Assembly: GCF_900104305.1 (NCBI RefSeq) | Contig: NZ_FNJC01000006.1 | Span: 50,067 to 114,066 of the forward strand | DNA length: 64,000 nt | From: Filomicrobium insigne | GTDB lineage: Bacteria > Pseudomonadota > Alphaproteobacteria > Rhizobiales > Hyphomicrobiaceae | Direction of reading: 5' to 3' | In this document: positions 55,500 through 63,906 of the stretch, in pieces | Layout: each line of letters opens with the position of its first letter | How positions within the stretch are numbered: the stretch's first letter is position 1 | Position numbers and translations under genes: made by a program | Notes under the pieces: generated by a model | Database searches by the model: none | Told to the model about the DNA's origin: nothing | Seen by the model: only the letters and a program-made list of their open reading frames with translations

Positions 55500-56003
55500 C
55501 TACGCCTTTATGGAATGAAGCGCCAACTCCAAAACGGAGATTGCGGGCTCCGAAGAAGGTGAGAGCGGATCACTCACGGGACGCAATTCGATCGTGTCGT
55601 TAGCGCCTCCACGCAAGCCAGCGGCCGTACCATCGGGCGACGAAGATGTAGAATTCAACGTCCCCATATACTGTCCTTCCAGATCCTTGAGCTCAACGTC
55701 CGGCGTAGGAGCCAGCACCGCCCAGGACAGGATAACCTTCGGTTCAGCCTCCTTGTCGCTGCTGATCCGCTTGATGACACCGTCAAAGCGCCCGCCAGGC
55801 CCACTAAGGGCTTCGTACTCACATGAAAGAGCCGTCGCCCCTTCAGGCAACTTTCGCTGCGCTTCTGCATCTGCTGGAATCGTGCAAGTCAACGTCCCCG
55901 CATTCGCCGGCGGAGGTGGCGTGTCTGCAAAGGCCGACGTTGTTACACTCAATCCCAGTACCGAAACGCAAACCGCTAGCTTGAACGGTGAAATCGAATC
56001 CAT
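55500..56003 (-). CDS. DUF992 family secreted protein
   Basis: 167 aa. A signal peptide (MDSISPFKLAVCVSVLGLSVTTSAFA) is followed by GTLTCTIP, LSCEYEALSG, SWAVLAP, GQYMGTL and GLRGGANDTIELRPVS, the repeated elements of the DUF992 fold. AGGAGG lies before ATG 56003. The family is periplasmic in rhizobia and relatives with unknown role. Confidence 0.88.
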   Translation of the reverse strand: MDSISPFKLAVCVSVLGLSVTTSAFADTPPPPANAGTLTCTIPADAEAQRKLPEGATALSCEYEALSGPGGRFDGVIKRISSDKEAEPKVILSWAVLAPTPDVELKDLEGQYMGTLNSTSSSPDGTAAGLRGGANDTIELRPVSDPLSPSSEPAISVLELALHSIKA

Positions 56004-56025
56004 CGTTATACCTCCTGAAGAGGCC

Positions 56026-56051
56026 AACGATGTCGGCACCAACGAAGTTCC
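56026..56051 (-). promoter_or_regulatory. Candidate EcfG-type promoter for the DUF992 gene
   Basis: Minus strand GGAAC (56051-56047), 17 bases, CGTT (56029-56026). It lies close to the start codon, giving a leader of only about 15 bases. Confidence 0.5.
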
Positions 56052-56074
56052 CCTGACGCCCGTTTGGCAAGCCG

Positions 56075-56215
56075 TTATCCGTGATGTGGACCCAATCGGG
56101 TGTCTCCATGCCACAGTGCTCCCTGCACCACAGAAATGTGTGTCCGGTCCAACGCTACCCACGCCAGCGACCCGATGAGCACGGTGATGGCCAGCCCGGT
56201 CAGGAATGTCTTCAT
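56075..56215 (-). CDS. 46-residue membrane protein downstream of the formate dehydrogenase
   Basis: ATG 56215 with GAGG 9 bases upstream. It begins MKTFLTGLAITVLIGSLAWVALD (one hydrophobic helix), then a polar tail containing HISVVQGALWHGDTRLGPHH. It follows the cytochrome b gene by 36 bases on the same strand. Too short for standard calling. Role unknown; could be an accessory membrane subunit, by position. Confidence 0.6.
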   Translation of the reverse strand: MKTFLTGLAITVLIGSLAWVALDRTHISVVQGALWHGDTRLGPHHG

Positions 56216-56251
56216 GTTGGCAAACCTCATTATTGTGTTGCGAAATTCTTC

Positions 56252-57469
56252 TTACTCGGCAGCCTTTGGGTGGTGGTGATGCGTGGAAGACGTTTGCTCG
56301 GTCCCAGTCCCGTCCGGGTCGCGCCAGTTGCCACTGATATCGCGATACCAAAGACTGTGGTGCTCTTTCGCCCAATTGCGATCGACGCGCCCTGACCACA
56401 TCGCATCGATCGCGCCTTCCATACCGACGGTGCCGATGTATATGTGGCCGATGATCAGAGCGATCATCAGTAGCGCGATAACGGCATGAGCAAGCTGAGC
56501 CCACTGCATCCCATCAAAGCCGAGCCACGCAAACGGAAACATCAGCGTGACACCGGAAATAAGCGCCGCCAGCCCACCAAGCGTAACACCCCAAAAGACA
56601 ATCTTCTGACCCGCATTGAATTTACGCGCTGGCGGATTGTGACGACCGTCAGAAAGAAAACCGCCACCCTCTTTGAGCCACTCCACATCAAGACGTGATG
56701 GCAAATTCTCCCGCAACCAAAGCCAGGCCATCGCCACCACACCAATGGCAAACGCTACCGACGCCGCCATGTGGAGCCACGCACTGATCGAAGCCACCTC
56801 ATGAAATGCTGATGGACTTATGAACGGAAGCAGAAGCGGTTTTCCGTAAAGAACGACGAGCCCCGTAAGAGCCAGCACAACAAACGCCGTCGCCGTCATC
56901 CAATGATTGGCACGTTCAACCTGATTGAACCTCTCGACCGTGCCGCTGCTCCGGCCTTCCGCAATACGAATACGCCCGCGTGCGAATAGAAAAAGCGCCA
57001 GTGCCAAGGAAACTCCAAGGATCAACCAACCGCCCGTATAGACGACCGTACCGTTCCGGGCTCTCCGCCAGTCGCGACCCTGCGGCTGCTCCAGCAGGTT
57101 CGTATTGCGATAAGGAAGTGACGTTGTTCCAGTGCGCTTCTCCGGAGTAATCAGGATCTGGCTGTCCGCTTTATCCAGCTTCCAGCTCTGCACAATTTGC
57201 TTTGGATTGGACACCGAACCGCCAGCCTGGGTACCACCGGCCACGACATCCTCTTGCGGACGAGCAACCGCTGGTAGCGTCTCTGCCGCATTCCGGTCGG
57301 ACAGCAGTTTCGAACGATCGACCCAGACGGTTCGTTCACCAGGTTCGCCCCCGATCTGGACACTCGGCAGCACCATGGGCTTGGGCGCTGCGGCATACGT
57401 CGCCATCCATATCAACAAGGCCGCCAATAAAGCTGCAGCGAGACCACCGGCAACGCGATACGCAGACAT
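56252..57469 (-). CDS. fdoI: Formate dehydrogenase gamma subunit (cytochrome b556)
   Basis: 405 aa. A signal-like helix is followed by a periplasmic region of about 130 residues, then the four-helix cytochrome b. Heme-ligand histidines are expected in ANHWMTATAFVVL, SAWLHMAASVAF, QLAHAVIALL and IIGHIYIGTVG. It carries electrons from the Fe-S subunit to the quinone pool. The C-terminus ends in a short His tract (THHHHPKAAE). GGAGG before ATG 57469 fixes the start; overlapping longer frames are not needed. 11 bases after the beta subunit. Confidence 0.92.
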   Translation of the reverse strand: MSAYRVAGGLAAALLAALLIWMATYAAAPKPMVLPSVQIGGEPGERTVWVDRSKLLSDRNAAETLPAVARPQEDVVAGGTQAGGSVSNPKQIVQSWKLDKADSQILITPEKRTGTTSLPYRNTNLLEQPQGRDWRRARNGTVVYTGGWLILGVSLALALFLFARGRIRIAEGRSSGTVERFNQVERANHWMTATAFVVLALTGLVVLYGKPLLLPFISPSAFHEVASISAWLHMAASVAFAIGVVAMAWLWLRENLPSRLDVEWLKEGGGFLSDGRHNPPARKFNAGQKIVFWGVTLGGLAALISGVTLMFPFAWLGFDGMQWAQLAHAVIALLMIALIIGHIYIGTVGMEGAIDAMWSGRVDRNWAKEHHSLWYRDISGNWRDPDGTGTEQTSSTHHHHPKAAE

Positions 57470-57480
57470 CACCTGCCTCC

Positions 57481-58083
57481 TTATCCTTGTACTGCTTGTG
57501 AACTGTAATAGGCCGTAGACCAGCCCCAAGCACCGGCGCCATAACCGCGCCTGACGATACGCTCTCTATAAATTTGCGAGACGATATCTCCGTCGCCAGC
57601 CAACAGCGCGCGCGTCGAACAAACCTCAGCGCAAAGGGGCAATTTTCCTTCGGCGATGCGGTTACGCCCATACTTCTTGTATTCCGCTTCCGAACCCGGC
57701 TTTTCAGGACCGCCCGCGCAATACGTGCATTTGTCCATCTTGCCGCGGGAACCGAAATTCGACGCCTGCGGATACTGCGGCGCACCGAACGGACACGCGT
57801 AGAAGCAATACCCACACCCGATGCAGATATCCTTGTTGTGCAGCACGATGCCGATGTCGGTTTGATAAATGCAGTTGACCGGACACACCGCGATGCAAGG
57901 CGCATCCGTGCAATGCATGCAGGACGTAGCTATAGATTTTTCACCCGGCCCACCATCGTTGATCGTCACGACCCGACGCCGAAGTATGCCCCACGGCACC
58001 CCATGTTCGTTCTTGCAAACGGTGGAGCACGCGTTGCACTCGATGCAGCGATCGGAGTCACATAGGAACTTCATCCGTGCCAT
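57481..58083 (-). CDS. fdoH: Formate dehydrogenase beta subunit (4Fe-4S)
   Basis: 200 aa, ferredoxin-type subunit. Four Cys clusters are visible: CIECNACSTVCKNEHG, SCMHCTDAPCIAVCPVNC, CIGCGYCFYACPFG and the CTYC...LCAEVC pair. There is no C-terminal membrane helix. It connects the molybdopterin subunit to the cytochrome b subunit. 25 bases after the alpha subunit stop. Confidence 0.94.
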   Translation of the reverse strand: MARMKFLCDSDRCIECNACSTVCKNEHGVPWGILRRRVVTINDGGPGEKSIATSCMHCTDAPCIAVCPVNCIYQTDIGIVLHNKDICIGCGYCFYACPFGAPQYPQASNFGSRGKMDKCTYCAGGPEKPGSEAEYKKYGRNRIAEGKLPLCAEVCSTRALLAGDGDIVSQIYRERIVRRGYGAGAWGWSTAYYSSQAVQG

Positions 58084-58108
58084 GATTTACTAACCTCCGA
58101 TCGGTCTC

Positions 58109-61100
58109 TCACGCTTTTTCGACGCGGCAGATCGTTGCCTTCGTCTCCTGCATGAAGGTCACCACGTCGTAGCCGTATGTCGTTGCTGTATTGGCGGCCT
58201 CACCGATAACGTAAGGCACTGTGCCTTCGGGATAGCGGTCGGATCGGTCCTCGCCCTGCCACATGCCGGCGAAGTGAAACGGCATAAACACCGCCCCCTT
58301 TCCGATGCGCTTCGTAACCTGGGCCGTCACGCGCACACGTGCTTTCTCAGGCGTAGCAATCCAGATCATCGAGCCGTCTTGGATGCCGAGCGCAGTAGCA
58401 TCCTCGGGATTGATTTCCGCAAACATCCGCTGCTGAAATTCCGCCAACCAGATATTCGCCCGCGTTTCATCGCCTCCGCCCTCAAACTCAACGAGACGTC
58501 CGGAGGTCAGGATCATTGGAAAGTCTTTTGAAACGTCGCTCTTCTGGATCGACCAGTAGAGCGTCGGCAAACGGAAATCTTTACGGTCTTCATAGGTCTT
58601 GTAACGGGGCAGGAGATCGCGCCGCACGGTGTAGAGAGGCTCCCGATGGACAGGAATGCCATCCGGGAAGTTCCAAACCAGCGCACGCGCCTTGCCGTTA
58701 CCGAAAGGCGCCAAGCCATTGGCCACCGCTACGCGCTGAACGCCACCCGAGAGGTCCGTCTTCCAGTTGATCTTCAGGATTTTTTCGATCACGTCCGTAT
58801 CGGGCTCGACCATGCCTTGGTCGCGCGCCGCCGTTTCGCCACTACTCGACTGCGAACCGCCATCGCCCTGCTTCGATGCACCGTTGGTCTTGTTCGGATG
58901 ATGCGCAAGATACCCTTCAATGGCCGCCCGCGCGTTCGGCGCGAACGCACGCAAACCGAGTTGCTGCGCTTTGGCTGCACCTTCTGCATCGTTGGCACTC
59001 GGTGGCATCGCCGCACCACCCCCCCCCTCTTTCATGAGCTGCGCGGCTTCATCGTCCGTTATCTTAAGAAGGCGCGGGTGATAATCACCCAACGCAATCG
59101 CCGCGATGATGAAATTTTCGCGCGGCGTCAATTGATCCACGAAGCCCAACTTATCGAGCACCGCGACGGTAATTTCCGGATATCCATCCTTGATAGGAGA
59201 ACCTTCGGGATAAGAGTTCTCGGCAAGCAGGTTTACGCCCTCATGCTCAACACCCCACGCCGCGCGGAACGGAAGGCCACCCTGCGCCACAGTCTTGGTA
59301 AGATCGTAGAGCAGCGGCGTACCGGGATGCTTCATCTCCGGCGTTCCCCAACAGGGCCACGGGAGCCCGTAGTACTCACCCTTCACGGGCCCGCTCATGC
59401 CGAGCAACGTCGTTGGATCAAACAGGCTTTGGTTCGCCATGTGCACTTTCAGTCGCTCCGGGCTTTGCCCGGTGTAACCGATCGTCCAGCATCCGCGCGT
59501 CAATTCGCGAAGGAGATCCTCCGCAACCGGCGCGTTGTCCTTCACTTCAACCTGGTTGAACATCTTGTCGGCGAAGCCGAATTTCTGAGCGAGCAGATAA
59601 GCAATCTCGTAATCGCTCTTGGCCTCGAACATCGGTGCTATAACCTGCTCCCGCCACTGCAGGGATCGGTTCGAATTCGTGACCGAGCCTGACGTCTCCA
59701 TCGTAGAGCCCGCCGGCAATAGGTACACCCCGTCCTGCCGGTCGCCGATAACGGCTGAACTCGTCGGCACCGGGTCAATGATGACCAGCAGGTCGAGTTT
59801 TTCCATTCCCTTTTTGAGATCTGGCCCGCGCGTTTGCGAATTCGGCGCATGCCCCCAGTAGATCATGGCGCCGATCGTGTTCGGCTGATCGATGTTCTTG
59901 GCATCTTCGAGAACACCATCGAACCAGCGGGACACCGGCATGCCTTTGCGTTCCATCAGATCTTTGGAAGCAAACCGCCCCTTGAGCCACTCATAATCGA
60001 CACCCCACACACGTGCCCAGTGCTTCCAAGCTCCTTCGCTAAGTCCGTAGTATGCTGGGAGGCTGTCACAGGTAACACCGAGGTCTGTGGCGCCTTGCAC
60101 GTTGTCGTGGCCGCGGAAAATATTGGCACCGCCACCAGGCTTCCCGATGTTTCCAAGCGCGAGCTGGATGATGGAGGCCGCCCGCACCTTGTTGTTGCCG
60201 ATGGTCGACTGCGTCAGCCCCATGCACCAGATGAGAGCGCCAGGTCGGTTCTCCGAAATCAATTTCGCCACACGCTCAATCTGAACCGGCGGAACGCCGG
60301 TGATGTTGGCAACAACGTCCGGGGGATAGTTTTTCACTTCCTTGCGGACATCGTCGAAGCGGAACACCCGCTGATTTATGTAATCCTTGTCCTCCCAACC
60401 ATTCTCGAGGATGTACCACAACACACCCCACATGAAGGCAACATCGCTTCCGGGCCTCAATCGCACGTATTCGTCGGCATGGGCTGCGGTCCGCGTAAAG
60501 CGGGGATCAACAACGATGAACTTGCATCCGTTCTCTCTCGCACGCAGCACATGTTGCATGGCGACCGGGTGCGCTTCCGCCGGATTAGCTCCAAGCAAAA
60601 AGATCGACTTGGAATTATGCATGTCGTTGAACGTATTCGTCATCGCCCCGTAGCCATACGTGTTGGCCACACCGGCAACGGTGGTCGAGTGACAGATACG
60701 CGCTTGGTGATCCGTATTGTTCGTGCCCCAGAACGCCGCAAACTTCCGGTGCAGATATGCCATCTCGTTAGAGAACTTGGCCGAACCGAGCCAATAAACG
60801 CTGTCAGGTCCTTTGGCGTCGCGCACCTTGAGAATCTTATCGCCAACCTCGTCGATTGCGACGTCCCAGGGAATTCTCTTCCACTTCCCACCTTCGAGCT
60901 TCATCGGATACTTAAGCCGGCGATCGCCGATAGCGAGTTCGCGCGTCGCCGCGCCTTTCGCACAATGCGTTCCAAGGTTGATAGGACTCTCGAAGGCAGG
61001 CTCCTGCCCAATCCACACCCCGTTTTGGACTTCCGCCCAGATGGAACAACCCACCGCGCAGAAGGGACAGATTGTCTTCTTAAACTGGATGTCAGTGGGA

Positions 61101-61282
61101 GAGGTGGGAGCCGGACGAGGCTGCGCGCGAACTCGACGCGTCTTCAGCGTGGCTGCGCCCACAAACGCGGCTGATGCAAATCCTGACGCCTCTAAGAAAT
61201 GACGCCGCGACATGCCGCTCGTTCTGGCGAAATCCGACAGAACTGCAGTCCCGGCTTCACCGGAACGCTTCTTCTTGAGCAT
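58109..61282 (-). CDS. fdoG: Formate dehydrogenase alpha subunit, Mo/W-bis-MGD, Cys ligand
   Basis: 1057 aa. A TAT signal (MSRRHFLEASGF, Arg 26-27) implies export in the folded state. The Fe-S Cys are at 72, 75, 79 and 107. The metal ligand is Cys197 (TGT codon, in ARICHSTTVAG), not selenocysteine. It is followed by TYGYGAMTNTFNDM. A low-complexity linker (KTNGASKQGDGGSQSSS) lies between the central and C-terminal MGD domains. AGGAG precedes ATG 61282. Oxidises formate to CO2 in the periplasm. Confidence 0.95.
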   Translation of the reverse strand: MLKKKRSGEAGTAVLSDFARTSGMSRRHFLEASGFASAAFVGAATLKTRRVRAQPRPAPTSPTDIQFKKTICPFCAVGCSIWAEVQNGVWIGQEPAFESPINLGTHCAKGAATRELAIGDRRLKYPMKLEGGKWKRIPWDVAIDEVGDKILKVRDAKGPDSVYWLGSAKFSNEMAYLHRKFAAFWGTNNTDHQARICHSTTVAGVANTYGYGAMTNTFNDMHNSKSIFLLGANPAEAHPVAMQHVLRARENGCKFIVVDPRFTRTAAHADEYVRLRPGSDVAFMWGVLWYILENGWEDKDYINQRVFRFDDVRKEVKNYPPDVVANITGVPPVQIERVAKLISENRPGALIWCMGLTQSTIGNNKVRAASIIQLALGNIGKPGGGANIFRGHDNVQGATDLGVTCDSLPAYYGLSEGAWKHWARVWGVDYEWLKGRFASKDLMERKGMPVSRWFDGVLEDAKNIDQPNTIGAMIYWGHAPNSQTRGPDLKKGMEKLDLLVIIDPVPTSSAVIGDRQDGVYLLPAGSTMETSGSVTNSNRSLQWREQVIAPMFEAKSDYEIAYLLAQKFGFADKMFNQVEVKDNAPVAEDLLRELTRGCWTIGYTGQSPERLKVHMANQSLFDPTTLLGMSGPVKGEYYGLPWPCWGTPEMKHPGTPLLYDLTKTVAQGGLPFRAAWGVEHEGVNLLAENSYPEGSPIKDGYPEITVAVLDKLGFVDQLTPRENFIIAAIALGDYHPRLLKITDDEAAQLMKEGGGGAAMPPSANDAEGAAKAQQLGLRAFAPNARAAIEGYLAHHPNKTNGASKQGDGGSQSSSGETAARDQGMVEPDTDVIEKILKINWKTDLSGGVQRVAVANGLAPFGNGKARALVWNFPDGIPVHREPLYTVRRDLLPRYKTYEDRKDFRLPTLYWSIQKSDVSKDFPMILTSGRLVEFEGGGDETRANIWLAEFQQRMFAEINPEDATALGIQDGSMIWIATPEKARVRVTAQVTKRIGKGAVFMPFHFAGMWQGEDRSDRYPEGTVPYVIGEAANTATTYGYDVVTFMQETKATICRVEKA

Positions 61283-61327
61283 CTATTCGGCTCCTGCACG
61301 TTTATGCCGTTGCGCGGCAAGGCAGGA

Positions 61328-61555
61328 TTATCGTCGGGCGAGCGCGTAAAACGTCCGGATATGAGGAGTTTCCCGATACTCTGACGCACGGGGATCTGAT
61401 CGTTGACCGGTGGACATCTCGGCCTCAGCCGTAAATGCCACTCCGGCACCCAATGCCAAAGCTGGGAGCCCCGTCACCAATGCACGCCGCGACGAAACAA
61501 ACGGCACGGGGTCATGGTGGGGACGAGGATCTCGGGTCGATGGCGGATGTTGCAT
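61328..61555 (-). CDS. Formate dehydrogenase region TAT-target small protein
   Basis: 75 aa. A twin-arginine motif (SSRRALVTGLPALALGAGVA) and the conserved tail YRETPHIRTFYALARR identify the short family found ahead of formate dehydrogenase operons. It starts at ATG 61555 without a strong Shine-Dalgarno; a longer frame from 61657 is less typical. It lies 45 bases before the alpha subunit. Confidence 0.85.
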   Translation of the reverse strand: MQHPPSTRDPRPHHDPVPFVSSRRALVTGLPALALGAGVAFTAEAEMSTGQRSDPRASEYRETPHIRTFYALARR

Positions 61556-62036
61556 GCTCGCTTTCTCTACCAAGAGCGCAACGACGATGACGGCTGAACG
61601 CCGCCCCTCTCTAAAGGTTCCATAATTTCTTTGAAAAAACCGAGACTTCCACTCCATTAGCTCACGGAGCGGTGATCCTGCACGGACCTATTGTTCACCA
61701 CCAGAGCACTCATGCGGTCGCAGTCCAATGCACAAATGCGATCAGCTTTCGACAGTCAAAGGTTTCACGTGAATCCACGCCGTAAATCTGGCTCGGCCCG
61801 CATCTCGTAGCACGCACAGCGCTTCCCCCTCTCATCCGTTGCCGCTCTACTCCGGACACCAACATAGGAAGAAACTTCGGGGTGAATTGCTATGGCGTAT
61901 TAGAATGCGTTCCCCATATTGTTTGCCAGACGTTACGGGTTATAACCGGAACGTTATTTCGCAACGGCCGTAAACTAAAGTGCACAATTGAAGACTTACG
62001 GCCCAATACAGAACGCGCTAGGGAAGGGTGTAATAT
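61556..62036. other. Divergent intergenic region ahead of the formate dehydrogenase operon
   Basis: About 480 bases. It should hold the operon promoter (minus) and that of the small secreted protein (plus). A GGAAC-N16-CGTA element at 61948-61972 resembles an EcfG site with one mismatch. No gene is supported. Confidence 0.45.
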
Positions 62037-62468
62037 ATGCGACTTCAAGTTCTAGCCGCCGTCGCCGCATTGGTTTTGACGGCTGTAGCTTTTGGCAATG
62101 AGGCAAGCGCACAATCGGGATTGCTCGGCAAGGCGGTTCGTTTAGATCCGATTACCCTCTCAGCCGGAAAGCCACTCGCTGATAAGCCCTACGAACTCGA
62201 ATCTGGAAAATACTACAAACTCACGATCAAGGCGGATGGATCTCAGGAGCTAGCCATTGAAGGACCTGAGTTTTTCCGCAACATCTGGATCAACGAAATC
62301 GTCATCAACGATATCGAAGTCCGCCCTCTCGGCGTATCATCATTAGAATTTGACGGAGAAGGCGAAGCGGTCATTAGCTTCGTCACAATTCGCCCCGGAT
62401 CTTTTTACTTGAAGATCCCAAACACAACGGGCGAAACGCAACGCGCAATATTCAATGTAAAGGGATAA
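62037..62468 (+). CDS. Secreted beta-rich protein, unknown
   Basis: 143 aa. A signal peptide (MRLQVLAAVAALVLTAVAFGNEASA) is followed by a soluble domain with short alternating strands: PITLSAGKPLADKPYELESGKYYKLTI, EGPEFFRNIWINEIVIND, GEGEAVISFVTIRPGSFYLKIP. The pattern resembles a small cupredoxin-like or Ig-like sandwich, but no Cu ligand set is evident. GGAAGG precedes ATG 62037. It faces away from the formate dehydrogenase operon. Confidence 0.78.
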   Translation: MRLQVLAAVAALVLTAVAFGNEASAQSGLLGKAVRLDPITLSAGKPLADKPYELESGKYYKLTIKADGSQELAIEGPEFFRNIWINEIVINDIEVRPLGVSSLEFDGEGEAVISFVTIRPGSFYLKIPNTTGETQRAIFNVKG

Positions 62469-62658
62469 AGTCCAGAATTCTGGGATTCAAATGCGCTAGG
62501 GATATTTTCCCGAATTAATGTGGAATATTTCCCGAAAACATACGGGCAATGGGCCGCATTTCAGGAACGGAACGAACACGTCATAAATGCGTAGTGCATC
62601 TGCGTTGTACGAAGTGTTCGCTCCGTTCGATGCAGTTAAATTAGAGGAGGTATGTATA

Positions 62659-62913
62659 ATGAAGCGCTTTGTCGTGGCTTTCGCCGCGTTGACTCTCGGC
62701 AGCTCCCTGGCTTTCGCCGACGAAAAACCAAGCGATGCCGAAGCCGCCAAGATCAAAGAGACTATCTCAGCTTGGGGCTGCAGTGGCGGTGAATACGAAA
62801 AAGAATCCGAAGGAACCGGCGTTTTCGAAGTTGACGATGCAAAGTGCAAAGATGGTCAATACGACTTCAAGCTGGACAAGGATTTCAAGATCCTCAGCGT
62901 GACGCGCGACTAA
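62659..62913 (+). CDS. PepSY-like small secreted protein
   Basis: 84 aa. GAGGAGGT precedes ATG 62659. A signal peptide (MKRFVVAFAALTLGSSLAFA) is followed by EKPSDAEAAKIKETISAWGCSGGEYEKESEGTGVFEVDDAKCKDGQYDFKLDKDF. Two Cys could form a disulfide. The ...YDFKLDKDFKILSVTRD end resembles PepSY repeats. An intrinsic terminator follows at 63027. Confidence 0.78.
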   Translation: MKRFVVAFAALTLGSSLAFADEKPSDAEAAKIKETISAWGCSGGEYEKESEGTGVFEVDDAKCKDGQYDFKLDKDFKILSVTRD

Positions 62914-63026
62914 GATTTGCAGCTGGTCACAGGGCGATACCTTTGCAAACCTTCTCGGCTCCTGCTTCCCCCGAGGCACAGTGAGACGAGGAAACGGGCT
63001 CTAGGTATCACCGTGCCCCGCTATTG

Positions 63027-63056
63027 ACGGGCCGGTACTTTTGTACCGGCCCGTTT
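63027..63056 (+). terminator. Intrinsic terminator after the PepSY-like gene
   Basis: Perfect 12-bp stem ACGGGCCGGTAC/GTACCGGCCCGT with loop TTTT, followed by TT. About 115 bases after the stop codon. Confidence 0.75.
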
Positions 63057-63182
63057 CGCATTCCGGTCCGTCCAAGCTCGCCAAACCGACATAACGCTCA
63101 GCCATGTGCAATAGCGCCCATTTTGCCGCCTGCCCTGAACTCAGGAATCAGCAAAGCTGATCATCGATTTCGTAAAAGCAAA

Positions 63183-63200
63183 GGGGCGCAAAAGCGCCCC
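63183..63200 (-). terminator. Intrinsic terminator of the Pro-rich outer-membrane-like gene
   Basis: Perfect 7-bp stem GGGGCGC/GCGCCCC with loop AAAA. On the minus strand it is followed by a T-rich stretch. Confidence 0.7.
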
Positions 63201-63232
63201 AGAACATTCAGATCCAAAAAGATCTACGCGAT

Positions 63233-63613
63233 TCAGAAACGGTGCTTGACCGACCCGCGAATGCGTAAGTCATCCGTTTCTGGTCCTGGATCATTCTCCA
63301 TCTTGTCCTGCTGCCCATTCGCTCCGTAGAGCAACTCCAAACCAAAATCCATCTTGGGCAACACGCCGAGCTTACCGAGGCCAGGAATGCTGACTTCGGT
63401 ACCACGATCCGCCTCACTGGCTGCGTTAGGAGCAGAAAAATCAGCAGCGGGCGGAGCCACGTCTGCAGCCGGTGCGGAGGGCGCAGCAGCTGCAGGAGGC
63501 GGCGTAGAAGCGCTGCCACCTTGCTGTTCCTGGAAGGCGAACGCGGGCAGGCTGGCAAGTCCAACCAACATCACCCCGGCCCCCAGAGTCTTTACCCATT
63601 TCATAGTATTCAT
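63233..63613 (-). CDS. Secreted Ala/Pro-rich protein, unknown
   Basis: 126 aa. A signal peptide (MNTMKWVKTLGAGVMLVGLASLPAFA) is followed by an Ala/Pro-rich linker (residues about 35-70), then a short C-terminal domain ending RIRGSVKHRF, with a terminal Phe as in outer-membrane proteins. GGGGTT lies before the ATG at 63613; ATG 63604 is an alternative. Probably periplasmic or outer-membrane associated. Confidence 0.7.
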   Translation of the reverse strand: MNTMKWVKTLGAGVMLVGLASLPAFAFQEQQGGSASTPPPAAAAPSAPAADVAPPAADFSAPNAASEADRGTEVSIPGLGKLGVLPKMDFGLELLYGANGQQDKMENDPGPETDDLRIRGSVKHRF

Positions 63614-63857
63614 CAAACCCCGCAATGCACGGACTCCGGCACTGGAGTGAACATGAGTGCCAGTCCCGCGAAACACAAGCATGTTTCCATCGTAGTTAAG
63701 CCCCAGTGAACGTTTCTTGAAATGCCTGTGTTCCTGATGCCATGTGACCAGCTGACCACAACAATCGATATTGAGCCAGAAAGCCTTTTTGTTGCCTAAA
63801 CCTGCATAATGCCACCACAAATCGTGACCAACGCGTGTCAACGAAAAGGCAGAAAAA

Positions 63858-63881
63858 AGGGGCCGTTTTAGAGCGGCCCCT
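63858..63881 (-). terminator. Intrinsic terminator of the right-edge porin-like gene
   Basis: Stem AGGGGCCG/CGGCCCCT with an 8-base loop. On the minus strand it is followed by a run of T residues. It lies 26 bases after the stop of the partial gene at the edge. Confidence 0.78.
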
Positions 63882-63906
63882 CTGCTATCAGATCTTATGA
63901 GATCGA

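Noticed and set aside
60692..60694. Possible selenocysteine at the formate dehydrogenase active site
   Set aside because: The codon on the coding strand is TGT (Cys), not TGA.
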